The notes beneath the pieces are model-generated. The model had not been told where the DNA came from. It worked only from the letters and a program-made list of their open reading frames with translations, and did no database searches. DNA of 11,221 bases, from assembly GCA_947175005.1 (NCBI GenBank), contig CAMWLD010000039.1, positions 1 through 11,221 on the forward strand, in the 5' to 3' direction. Positions 1-7,251 of the stretch are shown here, piece by piece (position 1 is the first letter of the stretch; each line of letters opens with the position of its first letter). The stretch is from an uncultured Ruminococcus sp. (GTDB lineage Bacteria; Bacillota; Clostridia; Oscillospirales; Ruminococcaceae). The translations under genes were made by a program, and so were the position numbers.

Positions 1-1
1 A

Positions 2-100
2 TATTCGACACTGGAAGAAAACGGGCACAGCCGCAGTCACAATATAGACTGTACGCAGGAGTTATCGGATGATGATCTTAAATTGTCATTCGGGTTATAA
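2..100 (+). CDS. possible C-terminal end of an upstream gene (partial)
   Basis: The frame beginning at base 2 is open for 32 codons and stops at TAA 98-100. The predicted tail is polar and acidic, containing SDDDLKLSFGL at the end. The next gene starts 35 nt later, the same spacing seen between other genes here. I recognise no family. Another frame is also open to TGA 70-72, so the choice of frame is uncertain and the gene itself is only a suggestion. Confidence 0.35.
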   Translation, partial: YSTLEENGHSRSHNIDCTQELSDDDLKLSFGL

Positions 101-135
101 AAAACAAATTCAAAATTGAAAAGGAGAAATTTATT

Positions 136-477
136 ATGCCGTTTATTAATGTTAAGACCAATGAGAATGTTTCCGCAGACAAGGCGGAGATAATCAAGTC
201 GGAGCTGGGGAGAGTTATTTCGATTATTCCCGGGAAGAGCGAAAGCTGGCTGATGGTGAATGTTGAGGGTGACTGTGCGCTTTATTTTAAGGGAACAAGC
301 GAGAGTGCGGCTATTGCGCAGGTGCAGCTTTACGGCGGGGCTTCTTCGGAATGTTTATCGGAGCTGACGGGGGAAATTACGGGCATTCTCGGAAATGCTC
401 TGGGTATTCCTGCGGGGAGGGTATATGTGAGCTATATGCTGACGGAGGACTGGGGCTGGAACGGGTCGAATTTTTAG
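136..477 (+). CDS. MIF-family (macrophage migration inhibitory factor-like) tautomerase homologue
   Basis: This 113-residue protein matches the MIF/D-dopachrome tautomerase fold over its full length (human MIF has 114 residues after Met removal). Visible signatures are Pro2, which becomes the N-terminal catalytic proline once Met is removed; a PGK segment placing Lys34 where MIF has Lys32; RVYVSY aligned with MIF RVYINY; and the C-terminal GWNGSNF matching GWNNSTF. Known family members form trimers and tautomerise phenylpyruvate or similar enols in vitro. Two departures are visible: the CXXC oxidoreductase motif of animal MIF is absent (SAAIAQV instead), and the position of Asn97 is serine. 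No signal peptide is present, so the protein is probably cytoplasmic. The start is supported by AAAGGAG seven to nine bases upstream. The physiological substrate cannot be told from sequence. Confidence 0.85.
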   Translation: MPFINVKTNENVSADKAEIIKSELGRVISIIPGKSESWLMVNVEGDCALYFKGTSESAAIAQVQLYGGASSECLSELTGEITGILGNALGIPAGRVYVSYMLTEDWGWNGSNF

Positions 478-509
478 GGGATCGGATATAATTTTCGGGC
501 GGTGATGAT

Positions 510-1409
510 ATGAAAAACGGAAAGGACATTCTATTCTCCGCTTACCGGACTCCTATAGGCTGGCAGGGCTGGGATATACAGCAGGAAAAGAGAATAAGCG
601 ATGAGGACTTTGCCATTGCCAAAGAGCAGGGATACATGTTCGATTACCCTAAGTCAGTCTCCCATGGGAAATATATGGAAAGGCTGAGTGAAGTCTTGAA
701 AAAAATTACTCCGGAGGACGCTGCAAATGCTTTTTTGTACAGCCTGTCCACAAGGCGGCTCGAATACCGTTCGGCGCTGGGAAGCTACTGGTATGCTATA
801 GCTATCCCCGAGCATGAAAGACAGGGTGGGCATGATATAGTTATTGTCACAGGCTCGGGAAGCAAGACGGTAAAAATACCCGAGGACGAGGTTCCCTGTG
901 ATGTATGCGGCTGGTTTCCATGGAAAAAGGATACTGACGGATATAAGCCTGTTTCCGACCCGAACGATTTTAATTTTGAAAGATACAAATGGGGCGGGGT
1001 GTGGCACAGTCAGGGCGATTACGCTTTATTTGATCTGGAGCAGTTTTTAAAGCTGGAAAAATACCCGCACACTTCGGAGGACGAGGAAATTCTTCGGCGT
1101 ATACTGGACTGCATTTACACTCTTGAATCAAAGGACAAGGCGGCAAAGCTTCAAAAAGCGATAACGTCGGCAAAGATATTTAAATCCAACAAGCAGGAGG
1201 TTGAAACTCTGCTGGACATTCTGGGGATATGCGGGATATTGTCAAGCAGCACAGACCCATGTTATGCGGAAAAATTCTGCGATTTGTATCACAGAGAGCC
1301 TCCGGAAATTGTCAATGACAGAGCCTATCCGCTGAACAGGTGGAGGGCTTCGGACGGGGTGAATTTAAAAAGGTTCAGGGCAGTTTTCGGCAGGGATTAT
1401 GTAAGATGA
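510..1409 (+). CDS. uncharacterised protein, copy 1 of a tandem paralogue pair
   Basis: This 299-residue soluble protein has no signal peptide or membrane segment, and I do not recognise its family. Visible features, shared with the paralogue just downstream, are: an N-terminal MKNGKDILFSAY segment; a helical block around residues 66-95 with DAANAFLYSLSTRRLEYRS; a PCxxCGWxPWKK cysteine knuckle (Cys130, Cys133); the FERYKWGGV block near 156-164; an acidic helix around 189-207; and a C-terminal section with ILGICG, PCYAEKFC (Cys251, Cys257) and YPLNRWR. The CxxC plus the later cysteines could bind a metal, which is inference. The ribosome binding site is weak (GGTGAT close to the ATG), unlike the strong GGAGG before copy 2. 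It lies 32 nt after the MIF-like gene and is probably cotranscribed. Tandem copies of unknown soluble proteins sometimes prove to be immunity proteins, but no toxin gene is visible. Confidence 0.85.
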   Translation: MKNGKDILFSAYRTPIGWQGWDIQQEKRISDEDFAIAKEQGYMFDYPKSVSHGKYMERLSEVLKKITPEDAANAFLYSLSTRRLEYRSALGSYWYAIAIPEHERQGGHDIVIVTGSGSKTVKIPEDEVPCDVCGWFPWKKDTDGYKPVSDPNDFNFERYKWGGVWHSQGDYALFDLEQFLKLEKYPHTSEDEEILRRILDCIYTLESKDKAAKLQKAITSAKIFKSNKQEVETLLDILGICGILSSSTDPCYAEKFCDLYHREPPEIVNDRAYPLNRWRASDGVNLKRFRAVFGRDYVR

Positions 1410-1447
1410 ATTTTTCGGAAAATATTTAAGAGCTTGGAGGAACAAGT

Positions 1448-2332
1448 ATGAAAAACGGAAAGGATATTTTATTTTCCGCGTACTGGTCGCCAAAGGGCTG
1501 GAAGTCCAAATATGAGGTGAGCGGGGATGAGCTTGAAGCTGCCAAGGAGCAGGGATATATGTTCGATTACCCCGAGGCGATAACTCACGGAGAATATATG
1601 AAAAGACTGAAAAATGCCGTTAAAAAAATCACTCCCGAAGATGCTGCAAATGCTTTTTTGTACAGTCTGTCCACAAGGCGGTTGGAATACCGCTCGGTGC
1701 TGGGAAGTTACTGGTATGCGGCGGCTGTGCCCGAGCATGAAAAGCAGGGAGAAAGTGATATAATTATCCCTTCTGTCAGTGGGATTGAAGTATTTTTACA
1801 GGCCGATGAATATGTACCCTGTTATTTATGCGGCTGGTGGCCTTGGAAAAAAGCTCCCGATAAAGATGAACTGAGCAGAGGACTGAACATTCTTAATTTT
1901 GAAAGATACAAATGGGGTGGGGTACGGCACACCTGCGGCAGCTATGCTTTATTCGACCTGGAACAGTTCGCAAAGCTGGAAAAGCACTCCCACACTTCGG
2001 AGGACGAGGAAATTCTTCGGCGTATACTGGACTGCATTTACACCCTCGAACCACGGGACAAGGCGGCAAAGCTTCAAAAGGCGATCACATCGGCTAAAAT
2101 ATTTAAGTCGAATAAATATGAAGTTGCAACACTGTTGGACATACTGGGGATATGCGGAGTTTTATCAAGCAGTGATTATCCCTGTTATGCGGAAAAATTC
2201 TGCGGAATATACGAAAGAGAGTCTCCGGAAATGATAAATGAAAGAGCTTATCCGCTGAACCGGTGGAGGGCTGCGGACGGGGTGAATTTAAAAAGGTTCA
2301 GGGCAGTTTTCGGCAGGGATTATGTAAGATAA
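1448..2332 (+). CDS. uncharacterised protein, copy 2 of a tandem paralogue pair
   Basis: This 294-residue paralogue of the preceding gene is alignable from the first to the last residue with only small gaps. It keeps the CxxC knuckle (Cys125, Cys128 in VPCYLCGWWPWKK), FERYKWGGV, ILGICG, PCYAEKFC (Cys246, Cys252) and the same C-terminal run ending GRDYVR. Differences concentrate at residues 12-31, 101-150 and 159-165, where copy 2 also has an extra cysteine (Cys163, in HTCGS). The start has a strong GGAGG (1436-1440) with a 7-nt spacer, the same arrangement as the GH127 gene that follows. There is no signal peptide or transmembrane segment. The function is unknown. The two copies may have different binding partners, since the changes are clustered rather than spread evenly. 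Confidence 0.85.
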   Translation: MKNGKDILFSAYWSPKGWKSKYEVSGDELEAAKEQGYMFDYPEAITHGEYMKRLKNAVKKITPEDAANAFLYSLSTRRLEYRSVLGSYWYAAAVPEHEKQGESDIIIPSVSGIEVFLQADEYVPCYLCGWWPWKKAPDKDELSRGLNILNFERYKWGGVRHTCGSYALFDLEQFAKLEKHSHTSEDEEILRRILDCIYTLEPRDKAAKLQKAITSAKIFKSNKYEVATLLDILGICGVLSSSDYPCYAEKFCGIYERESPEMINERAYPLNRWRAADGVNLKRFRAVFGRDYVR

Positions 2333-2368
2333 ATTATCAGGGAAATATAAGAGCTTGGAGGAGCAAGT

Positions 2369-4282
2369 ATGAAAAACCATAGGCAGATAAATATAAAAAA
2401 TTACTACCCGACAGACGGATTTATTCTGAATTACCAGCGGCTGGTGAAAGAGGCTGTTATTCCCTATCAATACGAGGTGCTGCATGACAGGGCAGAGGGG
2501 GCTGAAAAAAGCGGCGTTATAGAGAATTTTAAAAATGCGGCGGCGGTGCTTCGGGGAGAGAAGCCGTCGGGGGATTTTTACGGTATGGTTTTTCAGGACA
2601 GCGACGCTGCAAAGTGGATAGAGGCGGCGGCTTTTTCGCTGGCAATTTTTCCCGATGAGGAACTGGAGAAAAAGGCGGATGAGCTTATTGAGCTGATAGC
2701 TTCGGCGCAAGACGAGGACGGTTATCTGAACACGCGGTTCACTATTTCCGACAGAGACAAGCGGTGGACGAATTTGCTGGAGGGGCATGAGCTTTACTGT
2801 GCGGGGCATTTTATGGAGGCGGCGGTGGCTTATTTTGAGGCTACGGGGAAAAGACGTTTGCTTGATGTGATGGAGAAGAATGCGGAGCATATTTATGAGC
2901 ATTTTATTGTGGAGGGGCACAGGGGTTTTCCCGGTCACCCGGAGGTGGAGCTGGCGCTTCTGAAACTGTACAGGGCTACGGGGAACAAGCACTGTCTGGA
3001 GCTGGCAGAGCATTTTCTTGATGAGAGGGGAAGCGACAAGGATTTTTACAAGGACGAAGCGACGGCGAGGGACTGGACGGTCTGGGGAAACAATGCGGAG
3101 GACGGATATTATCAGCAGAGCTATGCGCCTGTACGGGAACAGGCGGACGCTGTGGGTCATGCGGTGAGGGCGGTTTATTTATACACGGGAATGGCGGATC
3201 TCGCTTCGGTGACGGGTGACGAGGGTTTGCTTAAAGCTTGCGGGAAGCTTTGGGAGAGCATTGTGGGCAGGCGTATGTATATTACGGGGGGAATAGGTTC
3301 TACGGGGATAGGCGAGGCGTTTACGGTAGACTATGATCTGCCGAACGACACGGCTTATGCGGAAAGCTGCGCTTCGGTGGGGCTCATGATGTTTGCTTCG
3401 AGAATGCTGGAGATATGTCCCGAGGGGAAATATGCGGACATTATGGAGAGGGCTTTTTACAACACGGTGCTGGGGGGTATGCAGCTGGACGGAAAGAGAT
3501 TTTTTTATGTAAATCCGCTGGAGGTGCTGCCGGGGATTTCGGGATGCGCTGCTACGCACCGGCATGACAAGCCCGAGAGGTCGGCATGGTATGCGTGCGC
3601 TTGCTGTCCGCCGAATATTGCGAGGACGATTTCCTCTATTGGAAAGTATGCTTACGGTGAGTCGGAGGAGGTTTGCTACTGCCATTTATATGCGGCGGGT
3701 GAGGTTTCCTTTGACAACGGTATGAAGATAAAATGCGGGACGGAATATCCTTACGGTTTTAAGATACGGTATGAAATTATCAAGGGCGGAAAGGCATTGG
3801 CTGTGAGAATTCCCGAGTGGAGCGAATATGTGAAGTTCGGGAAAAACGGCGGGGAAGTTTCTCCCGTGATGAAAAACGGGTATGCTTATTTTGAGGGGGT
3901 CTGCGAGGGAGATATTTTTGAGATACGGTTTGACGACAGGGGGAAATTTGTTTATCCGAGTGTGAAAATTGCGGAGAACACGGGGTGTGTGGCTATTGAG
4001 AGAGGGCCTTTGGTTTACTGTGCGGAGGGGGTCGACAACGGGGGGAGTGTGCTTGATTTACAGGTGGATGATGAGTCGGAGATTGTGGTAAGCGAGTTTA
4101 TGCCGGATATGCTTGGAGGGGTGGCGACCCTTTCGGTAGGCGGTGTGAGGGTTGACGGACAGGATAGATTGTACAGTCACAAAAAGCCGGGGGAAGTTCC
4201 CTGCGGGATAACTCTTGTGCCCTATTATGCCTGGGGGAACAGGGGGCTTGGAGAGATGAGGGTTTGGATTGGCAGGAAGTAG
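2369..4282 (+). CDS. GH127 beta-L-arabinofuranosidase
   Basis: This 637-residue protein has the hallmarks of glycoside hydrolase family 127; HypBA1 of Bifidobacterium longum (658 residues) is the prototype. In that family a zinc-bound cysteine is the nucleophile and a glutamate the acid/base. The corresponding residues are all here with a constant offset: Glu316 in STGIGEAF (acid/base), Glu332 and Cys334 in AYAESCAS (zinc ligands), and Cys410, Cys412, Cys413 in YACACCPPN (Cys412 the expected nucleophile). The alpha/alpha barrel region runs to about residue 430, followed by beta-sandwich domains. There is no signal peptide, so it should act in the cytoplasm on imported arabino-oligosaccharides, removing terminal beta-L-arabinofuranose. 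The start has GGAGG at 2357-2361. Substrate specificity within the family is inferred. No sugar transporter or regulator is next to it. Confidence 0.92.
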   Translation: MKNHRQINIKNYYPTDGFILNYQRLVKEAVIPYQYEVLHDRAEGAEKSGVIENFKNAAAVLRGEKPSGDFYGMVFQDSDAAKWIEAAAFSLAIFPDEELEKKADELIELIASAQDEDGYLNTRFTISDRDKRWTNLLEGHELYCAGHFMEAAVAYFEATGKRRLLDVMEKNAEHIYEHFIVEGHRGFPGHPEVELALLKLYRATGNKHCLELAEHFLDERGSDKDFYKDEATARDWTVWGNNAEDGYYQQSYAPVREQADAVGHAVRAVYLYTGMADLASVTGDEGLLKACGKLWESIVGRRMYITGGIGSTGIGEAFTVDYDLPNDTAYAESCASVGLMMFASRMLEICPEGKYADIMERAFYNTVLGGMQLDGKRFFYVNPLEVLPGISGCAATHRHDKPERSAWYACACCPPNIARTISSIGKYAYGESEEVCYCHLYAAGEVSFDNGMKIKCGTEYPYGFKIRYEIIKGGKALAVRIPEWSEYVKFGKNGGEVSPVMKNGYAYFEGVCEGDIFEIRFDDRGKFVYPSVKIAENTGCVAIERGPLVYCAEGVDNGGSVLDLQVDDESEIVVSEFMPDMLGGVATLSVGGVRVDGQDRLYSHKKPGEVPCGITLVPYYAWGNRGLGEMRVWIGRK

Positions 4283-4296
4283 GAAAGGGGAAAAAT

Positions 4297-4563
4297 ATGG
4301 ATATTCTTACGAGGCTGCGCCACGCTTCGGATACCGAGATAAAAGAATTTCTTTTGGATTTCTGCACAGGGGATATTCTCGGATTTATTACGGAAGATCT
4401 TCACATTGATATTGACAAGGCCATGGATATGCTTTATAATTCCCAGACCTTTGAAAAGCTTTGCGACTTTGAAACGGGGCTTTACAGAGAAAGTCCGGGG
4501 TATGTTTACGGCATTTTCCGTGATGAGATGAATTTCGGAAGGATAGTTCAAAGAGAAATCTGA
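4297..4563 (+). CDS. small uncharacterised acidic protein
   Basis: This is an 88-residue soluble protein. I chose ATG 4297 because AGGAAAGGGG sits just upstream at proper spacing. An in-frame earlier TTG-type codon at 4264 would overlap the GH127 gene and lacks such a site. The protein is mostly helical by inspection, with a central segment resembling DKAMDMLYNSQTFEKL followed by ETGLYRESPGYVYGIF. My impression is that short Firmicute proteins with a similar Y-S-x-T/F followed by ETGLY pattern exist, but I cannot name a family. It starts 14 nt after GH127 and is very likely cotranscribed with it. Confidence 0.75.
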   Translation: MDILTRLRHASDTEIKEFLLDFCTGDILGFITEDLHIDIDKAMDMLYNSQTFEKLCDFETGLYRESPGYVYGIFRDEMNFGRIVQREI

Positions 4564-4607
4564 AGCTTTGTCAAGGTATATAATTTCATTTTAAAGGAGA
4601 GATTGTT

Positions 4608-5030
4608 ATGATAATTCATGCGGAGAGAGACAGTGTTTGCGCAGGTGATGACTGCAATGCGCCGAATGCAAAAGACATAATGCTTGATACGAGGGCGAGG
4701 GTTTCGGAGCTTTTGGAAAAGGTTTCGGAGTATGTGCCGAATATGCACAACAGCGTTTGGCCGGTCATGAAAGACTGTGAGAAAAGCAATAAGATACTGG
4801 GGTTTGTGGTTTTCGATGAAAACGGCAGTCACTATTGTGAGCTTGCTGTTCCCGACGGGAATATACAAACGCTTGGTATTGATAAAATTTTCTGCCGGTA
4901 TTTTCATCGCAGAACGTCCATATGGCATGATGACTGCTGGTATATGCTTGAAAAATGTTATCCGCAATATGAGCGGCTTATTGATATGGTGAAAGCGGCG
5001 CTCGAATATGAAAAGTCAAAAACGGTTTAA
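4608..5030 (+). CDS. uncharacterised 140-residue cysteine-rich protein
   Basis: The start ATG is preceded by AAAGGAGAG at good spacing. The protein has seven cysteines (residues 11, 16, 57, 77, 96, 110, 117), an N-terminal VCAGDDCNAPN segment, and an aromatic central and C-terminal half (ILGFVVFDENGS, FCRYFHRR, WYMLEKCYPQY). No transmembrane segment or signal peptide is visible. I do not recognise the family. A TATAAT hexamer at 4579-4584 in the 44-nt gap could be an internal -10 box, but no matching -35 is evident. It lies between the small gene above and glucokinase, on the same strand. Confidence 0.75.
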   Translation: MIIHAERDSVCAGDDCNAPNAKDIMLDTRARVSELLEKVSEYVPNMHNSVWPVMKDCEKSNKILGFVVFDENGSHYCELAVPDGNIQTLGIDKIFCRYFHRRTSIWHDDCWYMLEKCYPQYERLIDMVKAALEYEKSKTV

Positions 5031-5077
5031 CGACCGATCAAATAAAATCCAATAAAATTTACAAAGGAGAAATTATT

Positions 5078-6034
5078 ATGAAGTACTACATTGGCATTGA
5101 CCTGGGAGGTACAAACATCAAGGCGGGAGTGGTGAACGAGAATTTCGAGATAATCGGAAAGGCTACCACTAAGACCCTTTGTCCCCGTCCCGCAAAGGAA
5201 ATTGCGGACGATATGGCGAAGGTAAGCATTGACGCCTGCGCTGACGCGGGGATTTCCGTTGATGATGTGGAGTGGATAGGCATTGGCACGCCGGGAATTG
5301 CGGATAATTTAAACGGCACTATCCCCTATTCCAATAACCTGGGGTTCAAGGACGTGCCCATAAGGGAGTATATTCAGGCGCACATCAACAAGCCCGTTTA
5401 TGTTGCCAATGACGCAAATGCGGCGGCTTACGGCGAGTTTGTGGCGGGGGCTGCAAAGGGTGCGAAAAATGCAGTCTGCATTACTCTGGGCACGGGCGTT
5501 GGCGCAGGTATAATTGTTGAGGGAAAAATTCTCACGGGGTCTAACCTTGCGGGAGCTGAGCTGGGGCACATTGTTATTGAGGTGGACGGCCCGGAGTGCA
5601 CCTGCGGAAGAAAGGGCTGCTTTGAGGTATTCTCATCGGCTACGGGGCTTATAAGAATGACAAGGGAAGCGGCGGAGGCTGACCCCGGTTCGGCTTTGAA
5701 CGCTCTTTACAAGGAGGACGGCAAATATTCCGCACGTCACGCTTTTATGGCGCAGAGGCAGGGTGACAAGGCGGGGGCTGCGGTTGTGGAAAAATACTGC
5801 AAATATTTAGCGGCAGGCATTACTAATGCGATCAATATTTTTCAGCCGGATATTCTTTGCATTGGCGGCGGCGTTTGCAACGAGGGCGATCCTTTGCTGC
5901 TGCCTGTGAAAGACCTTGTTAAAAAGGAAGTTTACACGAGAATGCTCGACAGCAACACGGAGATCGTGGTTGCAAAGCTGGGGAATGACGCAGGGATAAT
6001 CGGTGCGGCGTTCCTTGGGAATGCGAGTGAATGA
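5078..6034 (+). CDS. glcK: ROK-family glucokinase
   Basis: This 318-residue protein belongs to the ROK (repressor, ORF, kinase) family, here in the kinase form because it lacks an N-terminal helix-turn-helix. Motifs seen in order are: phosphate-binding DLGGTNIK (residues 8-15); VANDANAAAYGEF with catalytic Asp112; LGTGVGAGIIVEGK (137-150); AGAELGH with His164; and the zinc motif CTCGRKGC with Cys174, Cys176, Cys181. The family phosphorylates glucose (or a related hexose) with ATP in the cytoplasm, feeding glycolysis and carbon-catabolite signalling. The length is typical for glucokinase of Firmicutes. The start has AAAGGAG and a 7-9 nt spacer. Another hexose or N-acetyl-hexosamine cannot be excluded as substrate. 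Confidence 0.9.
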   Translation: MKYYIGIDLGGTNIKAGVVNENFEIIGKATTKTLCPRPAKEIADDMAKVSIDACADAGISVDDVEWIGIGTPGIADNLNGTIPYSNNLGFKDVPIREYIQAHINKPVYVANDANAAAYGEFVAGAAKGAKNAVCITLGTGVGAGIIVEGKILTGSNLAGAELGHIVIEVDGPECTCGRKGCFEVFSSATGLIRMTREAAEADPGSALNALYKEDGKYSARHAFMAQRQGDKAGAAVVEKYCKYLAAGITNAINIFQPDILCIGGGVCNEGDPLLLPVKDLVKKEVYTRMLDSNTEIVVAKLGNDAGIIGAAFLGNASE

Positions 6035-6119
6035 TCGGGTAAGTATGTAAGCCTATGGTCTGTGATCTTGCAGTCAAGGCGGAAAATTTACGGTATCTAT
6101 GATTAAGAGGGTGATTTTT

Positions 6120-6569
6120 GTGGCGGTGGTTTTAAGAAATATCTCGGAGGAAAACCGTGGAGAAATTATCGCTTTAAAGGTTGCCGAAAATCAGGAGGAA
6201 TACATTGCCTCAAATGAAGCTTCGCTTAATGAGGCTGCGTATAACCCCGGAGTTGCAAGGGCGTTCGGGATATATTCCGGAGAAAGGGCTGTAGGGTTTA
6301 CCATGTTTGCCTTTGATGAGGAAAACGACGACCCTCACGATCGTTTCTGGCTTTGGCGGTTCATGATAGATGAAAGCTTGCAGGGGCAGGGGCTTGGCAG
6401 GGCGGCTTTGACGGAGATAATAAAATATTTCCGTGAAAACGGGGCTGATGAGATCACTCTGTCCACAAAGGAAAGCAACAGGAATGCTCTTGCGCTTTAT
6501 CACAGCTTTGGATTTGAGGAAAACGGGGATATGAACGACGGGGAGAATATTCTGAAGCTGAAGCTTTAA
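6120..6569 (+). CDS. GNAT-family N-acetyltransferase, polyamine acetyltransferase-like
   Basis: This 149-residue single-domain GNAT enzyme has the acetyl-CoA pyrophosphate loop QGQGLG at residues 88-93, preceded by the beta-4 strand FMIDE. The conserved C-terminal part is NRNALALYHSFGFEENG, with Tyr127 at the usual general-acid position. The overall order (LKVAENQEEYIAS near the N-terminus, VGFTMFAF, RFMIDE) resembles spermine/spermidine acetyltransferases such as BltD of Bacillus. Acetyl transfer to a polyamine is therefore the best guess; other amines are possible. I prefer GTG 6120 because AAGAGGG lies 8 nt upstream and the resulting N-terminus aligns with BltD-type proteins. An ATG at 6099 gives a seven-residue longer product with no good ribosome binding site. 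The gene starts 85 nt after glucokinase. Confidence 0.85.
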   Translation: MAVVLRNISEENRGEIIALKVAENQEEYIASNEASLNEAAYNPGVARAFGIYSGERAVGFTMFAFDEENDDPHDRFWLWRFMIDESLQGQGLGRAALTEIIKYFRENGADEITLSTKESNRNALALYHSFGFEENGDMNDGENILKLKL

Positions 6570-6587
6570 AAGGAAGTGATGAATTTA

Positions 6588-7214
6588 ATGAGCGGTGACA
6601 AAAGTTTTTTCACGGCGGTTTCCGATAATATCAAAAAGCTGCTGGGAAAGGGCGTAGAGTCCGGCGGTACATCTGCAACCGAAAAAGACGTGGAGGCTTA
6701 CGATCCGCCTGCAAATGAGGAAAAGGAAATGCGGCGGGTATTTGAAACAGCCTGGGACACCGACGGAGATAAGGAGTATGATGTGGAATATTCCTTTATG
6801 ATCTCATCCGACTTTGTTCAGATGAAAAGCCATGCTGCGGAGGCCGATCTGGTGCTGGTATATTCCCCCGACGACCCCGAACCCGAGGGAATAAATGCGC
6901 CTTATATTTTCGTTTCCACGGGTGACGGAAGGGTATTTGAGCTGGGGGAGCAGTTCAGGGAAACGGGAAAGACAGAGGGGTTTATCCAAAAGCTTTCCGG
7001 TGGAAAATTCCGCTTTAAATGTCTGGCGGAATACTACGGCGATGTAATTTATCTTTACGGCGGCGACATTGGCAAAACCTGGGAGAACTGCGGCATAGCT
7101 ATGGTTTATCCGAAGTCGCTGAAGGGTACTCCCACCGAAAAGATACTGATGTCTGCTCTTGACCATGCGGCAGAGACCTATGAGGAAAAATTCACCGAGA
7201 TACAGTCCGGCTGA
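6588..7214 (+). CDS. uncharacterised 208-residue soluble protein
   Basis: I do not recognise this protein. ATG 6588 is chosen because AGGAAG at 6571-6576 is at usable spacing; GTG 6576 and ATG 6579 in the same frame are too close to it. The first 45 residues are polar and probably disordered (GGTSATEKDVEAYDPPANEEK). The rest looks like a globular alpha/beta domain with alternating hydrophobic strands (DLVLVYS, PYIFVSTGDG, FRFKCLAEYYGDVIYLYGGD, GIAMVYP) and a C-terminal helix. No membrane segment or signal peptide is present. It begins 18 nt after the GNAT gene, so the two are probably cotranslated. Confidence 0.78.
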   Translation: MSGDKSFFTAVSDNIKKLLGKGVESGGTSATEKDVEAYDPPANEEKEMRRVFETAWDTDGDKEYDVEYSFMISSDFVQMKSHAAEADLVLVYSPDDPEPEGINAPYIFVSTGDGRVFELGEQFRETGKTEGFIQKLSGGKFRFKCLAEYYGDVIYLYGGDIGKTWENCGIAMVYPKSLKGTPTEKILMSALDHAAETYEEKFTEIQSG

Positions 7215-7218
7215 CAAA

Positions 7219-7251
7219 ATGTCCGGAATGACATAATGACATAATAACATA
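7219..7251. repeat. inverted repeat and three tandem octamers upstream of ilvD
   Basis: The octamer ATGACATA occurs at 7228-7235 and 7236-7243. A one-mismatch copy, ATAACATA, occupies 7244-7251. ATGTC (7219-7223) and GACAT (7230-7234) form a spaced inverted repeat overlapping the first octamer. The array overlaps the predicted promoter and could be a regulator site, though short repeats also arise by slippage in AT-rich DNA. Confidence 0.6.

Larger units (their letters stand above)
510..2377 (+). repeat. tandem duplication of a gene plus its downstream spacer
   Basis: Unit 1 is 510-1447 and unit 2 is 1448-2368. Each unit comprises a paralogous gene and a 36-38 nt spacer. Both spacers end in nearly the same 21 nt (TAAGAGCTTGGAGGA, then A or G, then CAAGT; one mismatch). 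The nonamer ATGAAAAAC opens copy 1 (510), copy 2 (1448) and the following GH127 gene (2369). The simplest reading is an unequal exchange between the start-codon nonamers of the ancestral gene and the GH127 gene. Perfectly identical blocks (53 nt at 1068-1120/1991-2043 and 57 nt at 1351-1407/2274-2330) alternate with diverged ones. Confidence 0.85.

Noticed and set aside
2288..3160. 290-codon open frame on the minus strand opposite GH127
   Set aside because: It is the shadow of a well-supported GH127 gene, has very basic unstructured composition, and no ribosome binding site or known motif.
510..4282. The paralogues as carbohydrate-active partners of GH127
   Set aside because: They lack any recognisable glycosidase, binding-module or transport signature; adjacency alone is not evidence.
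4264..4296. Earlier start for the 88-residue protein, overlapping GH127
   Set aside because: There is no ribosome binding site at that point, while ATG 4297 has one at correct spacing.
4579..4584. Perfect TATAAT before the 4608 gene
   Set aside because: No -35 box lies 16-18 nt upstream, and such hexamers are frequent in AT-rich gaps.
4297..5030. The two small genes as a toxin-antitoxin pair
   Set aside because: Neither shows a known toxin motif or a DNA-binding fold, and the 44-nt gap is wider than is typical of such pairs.
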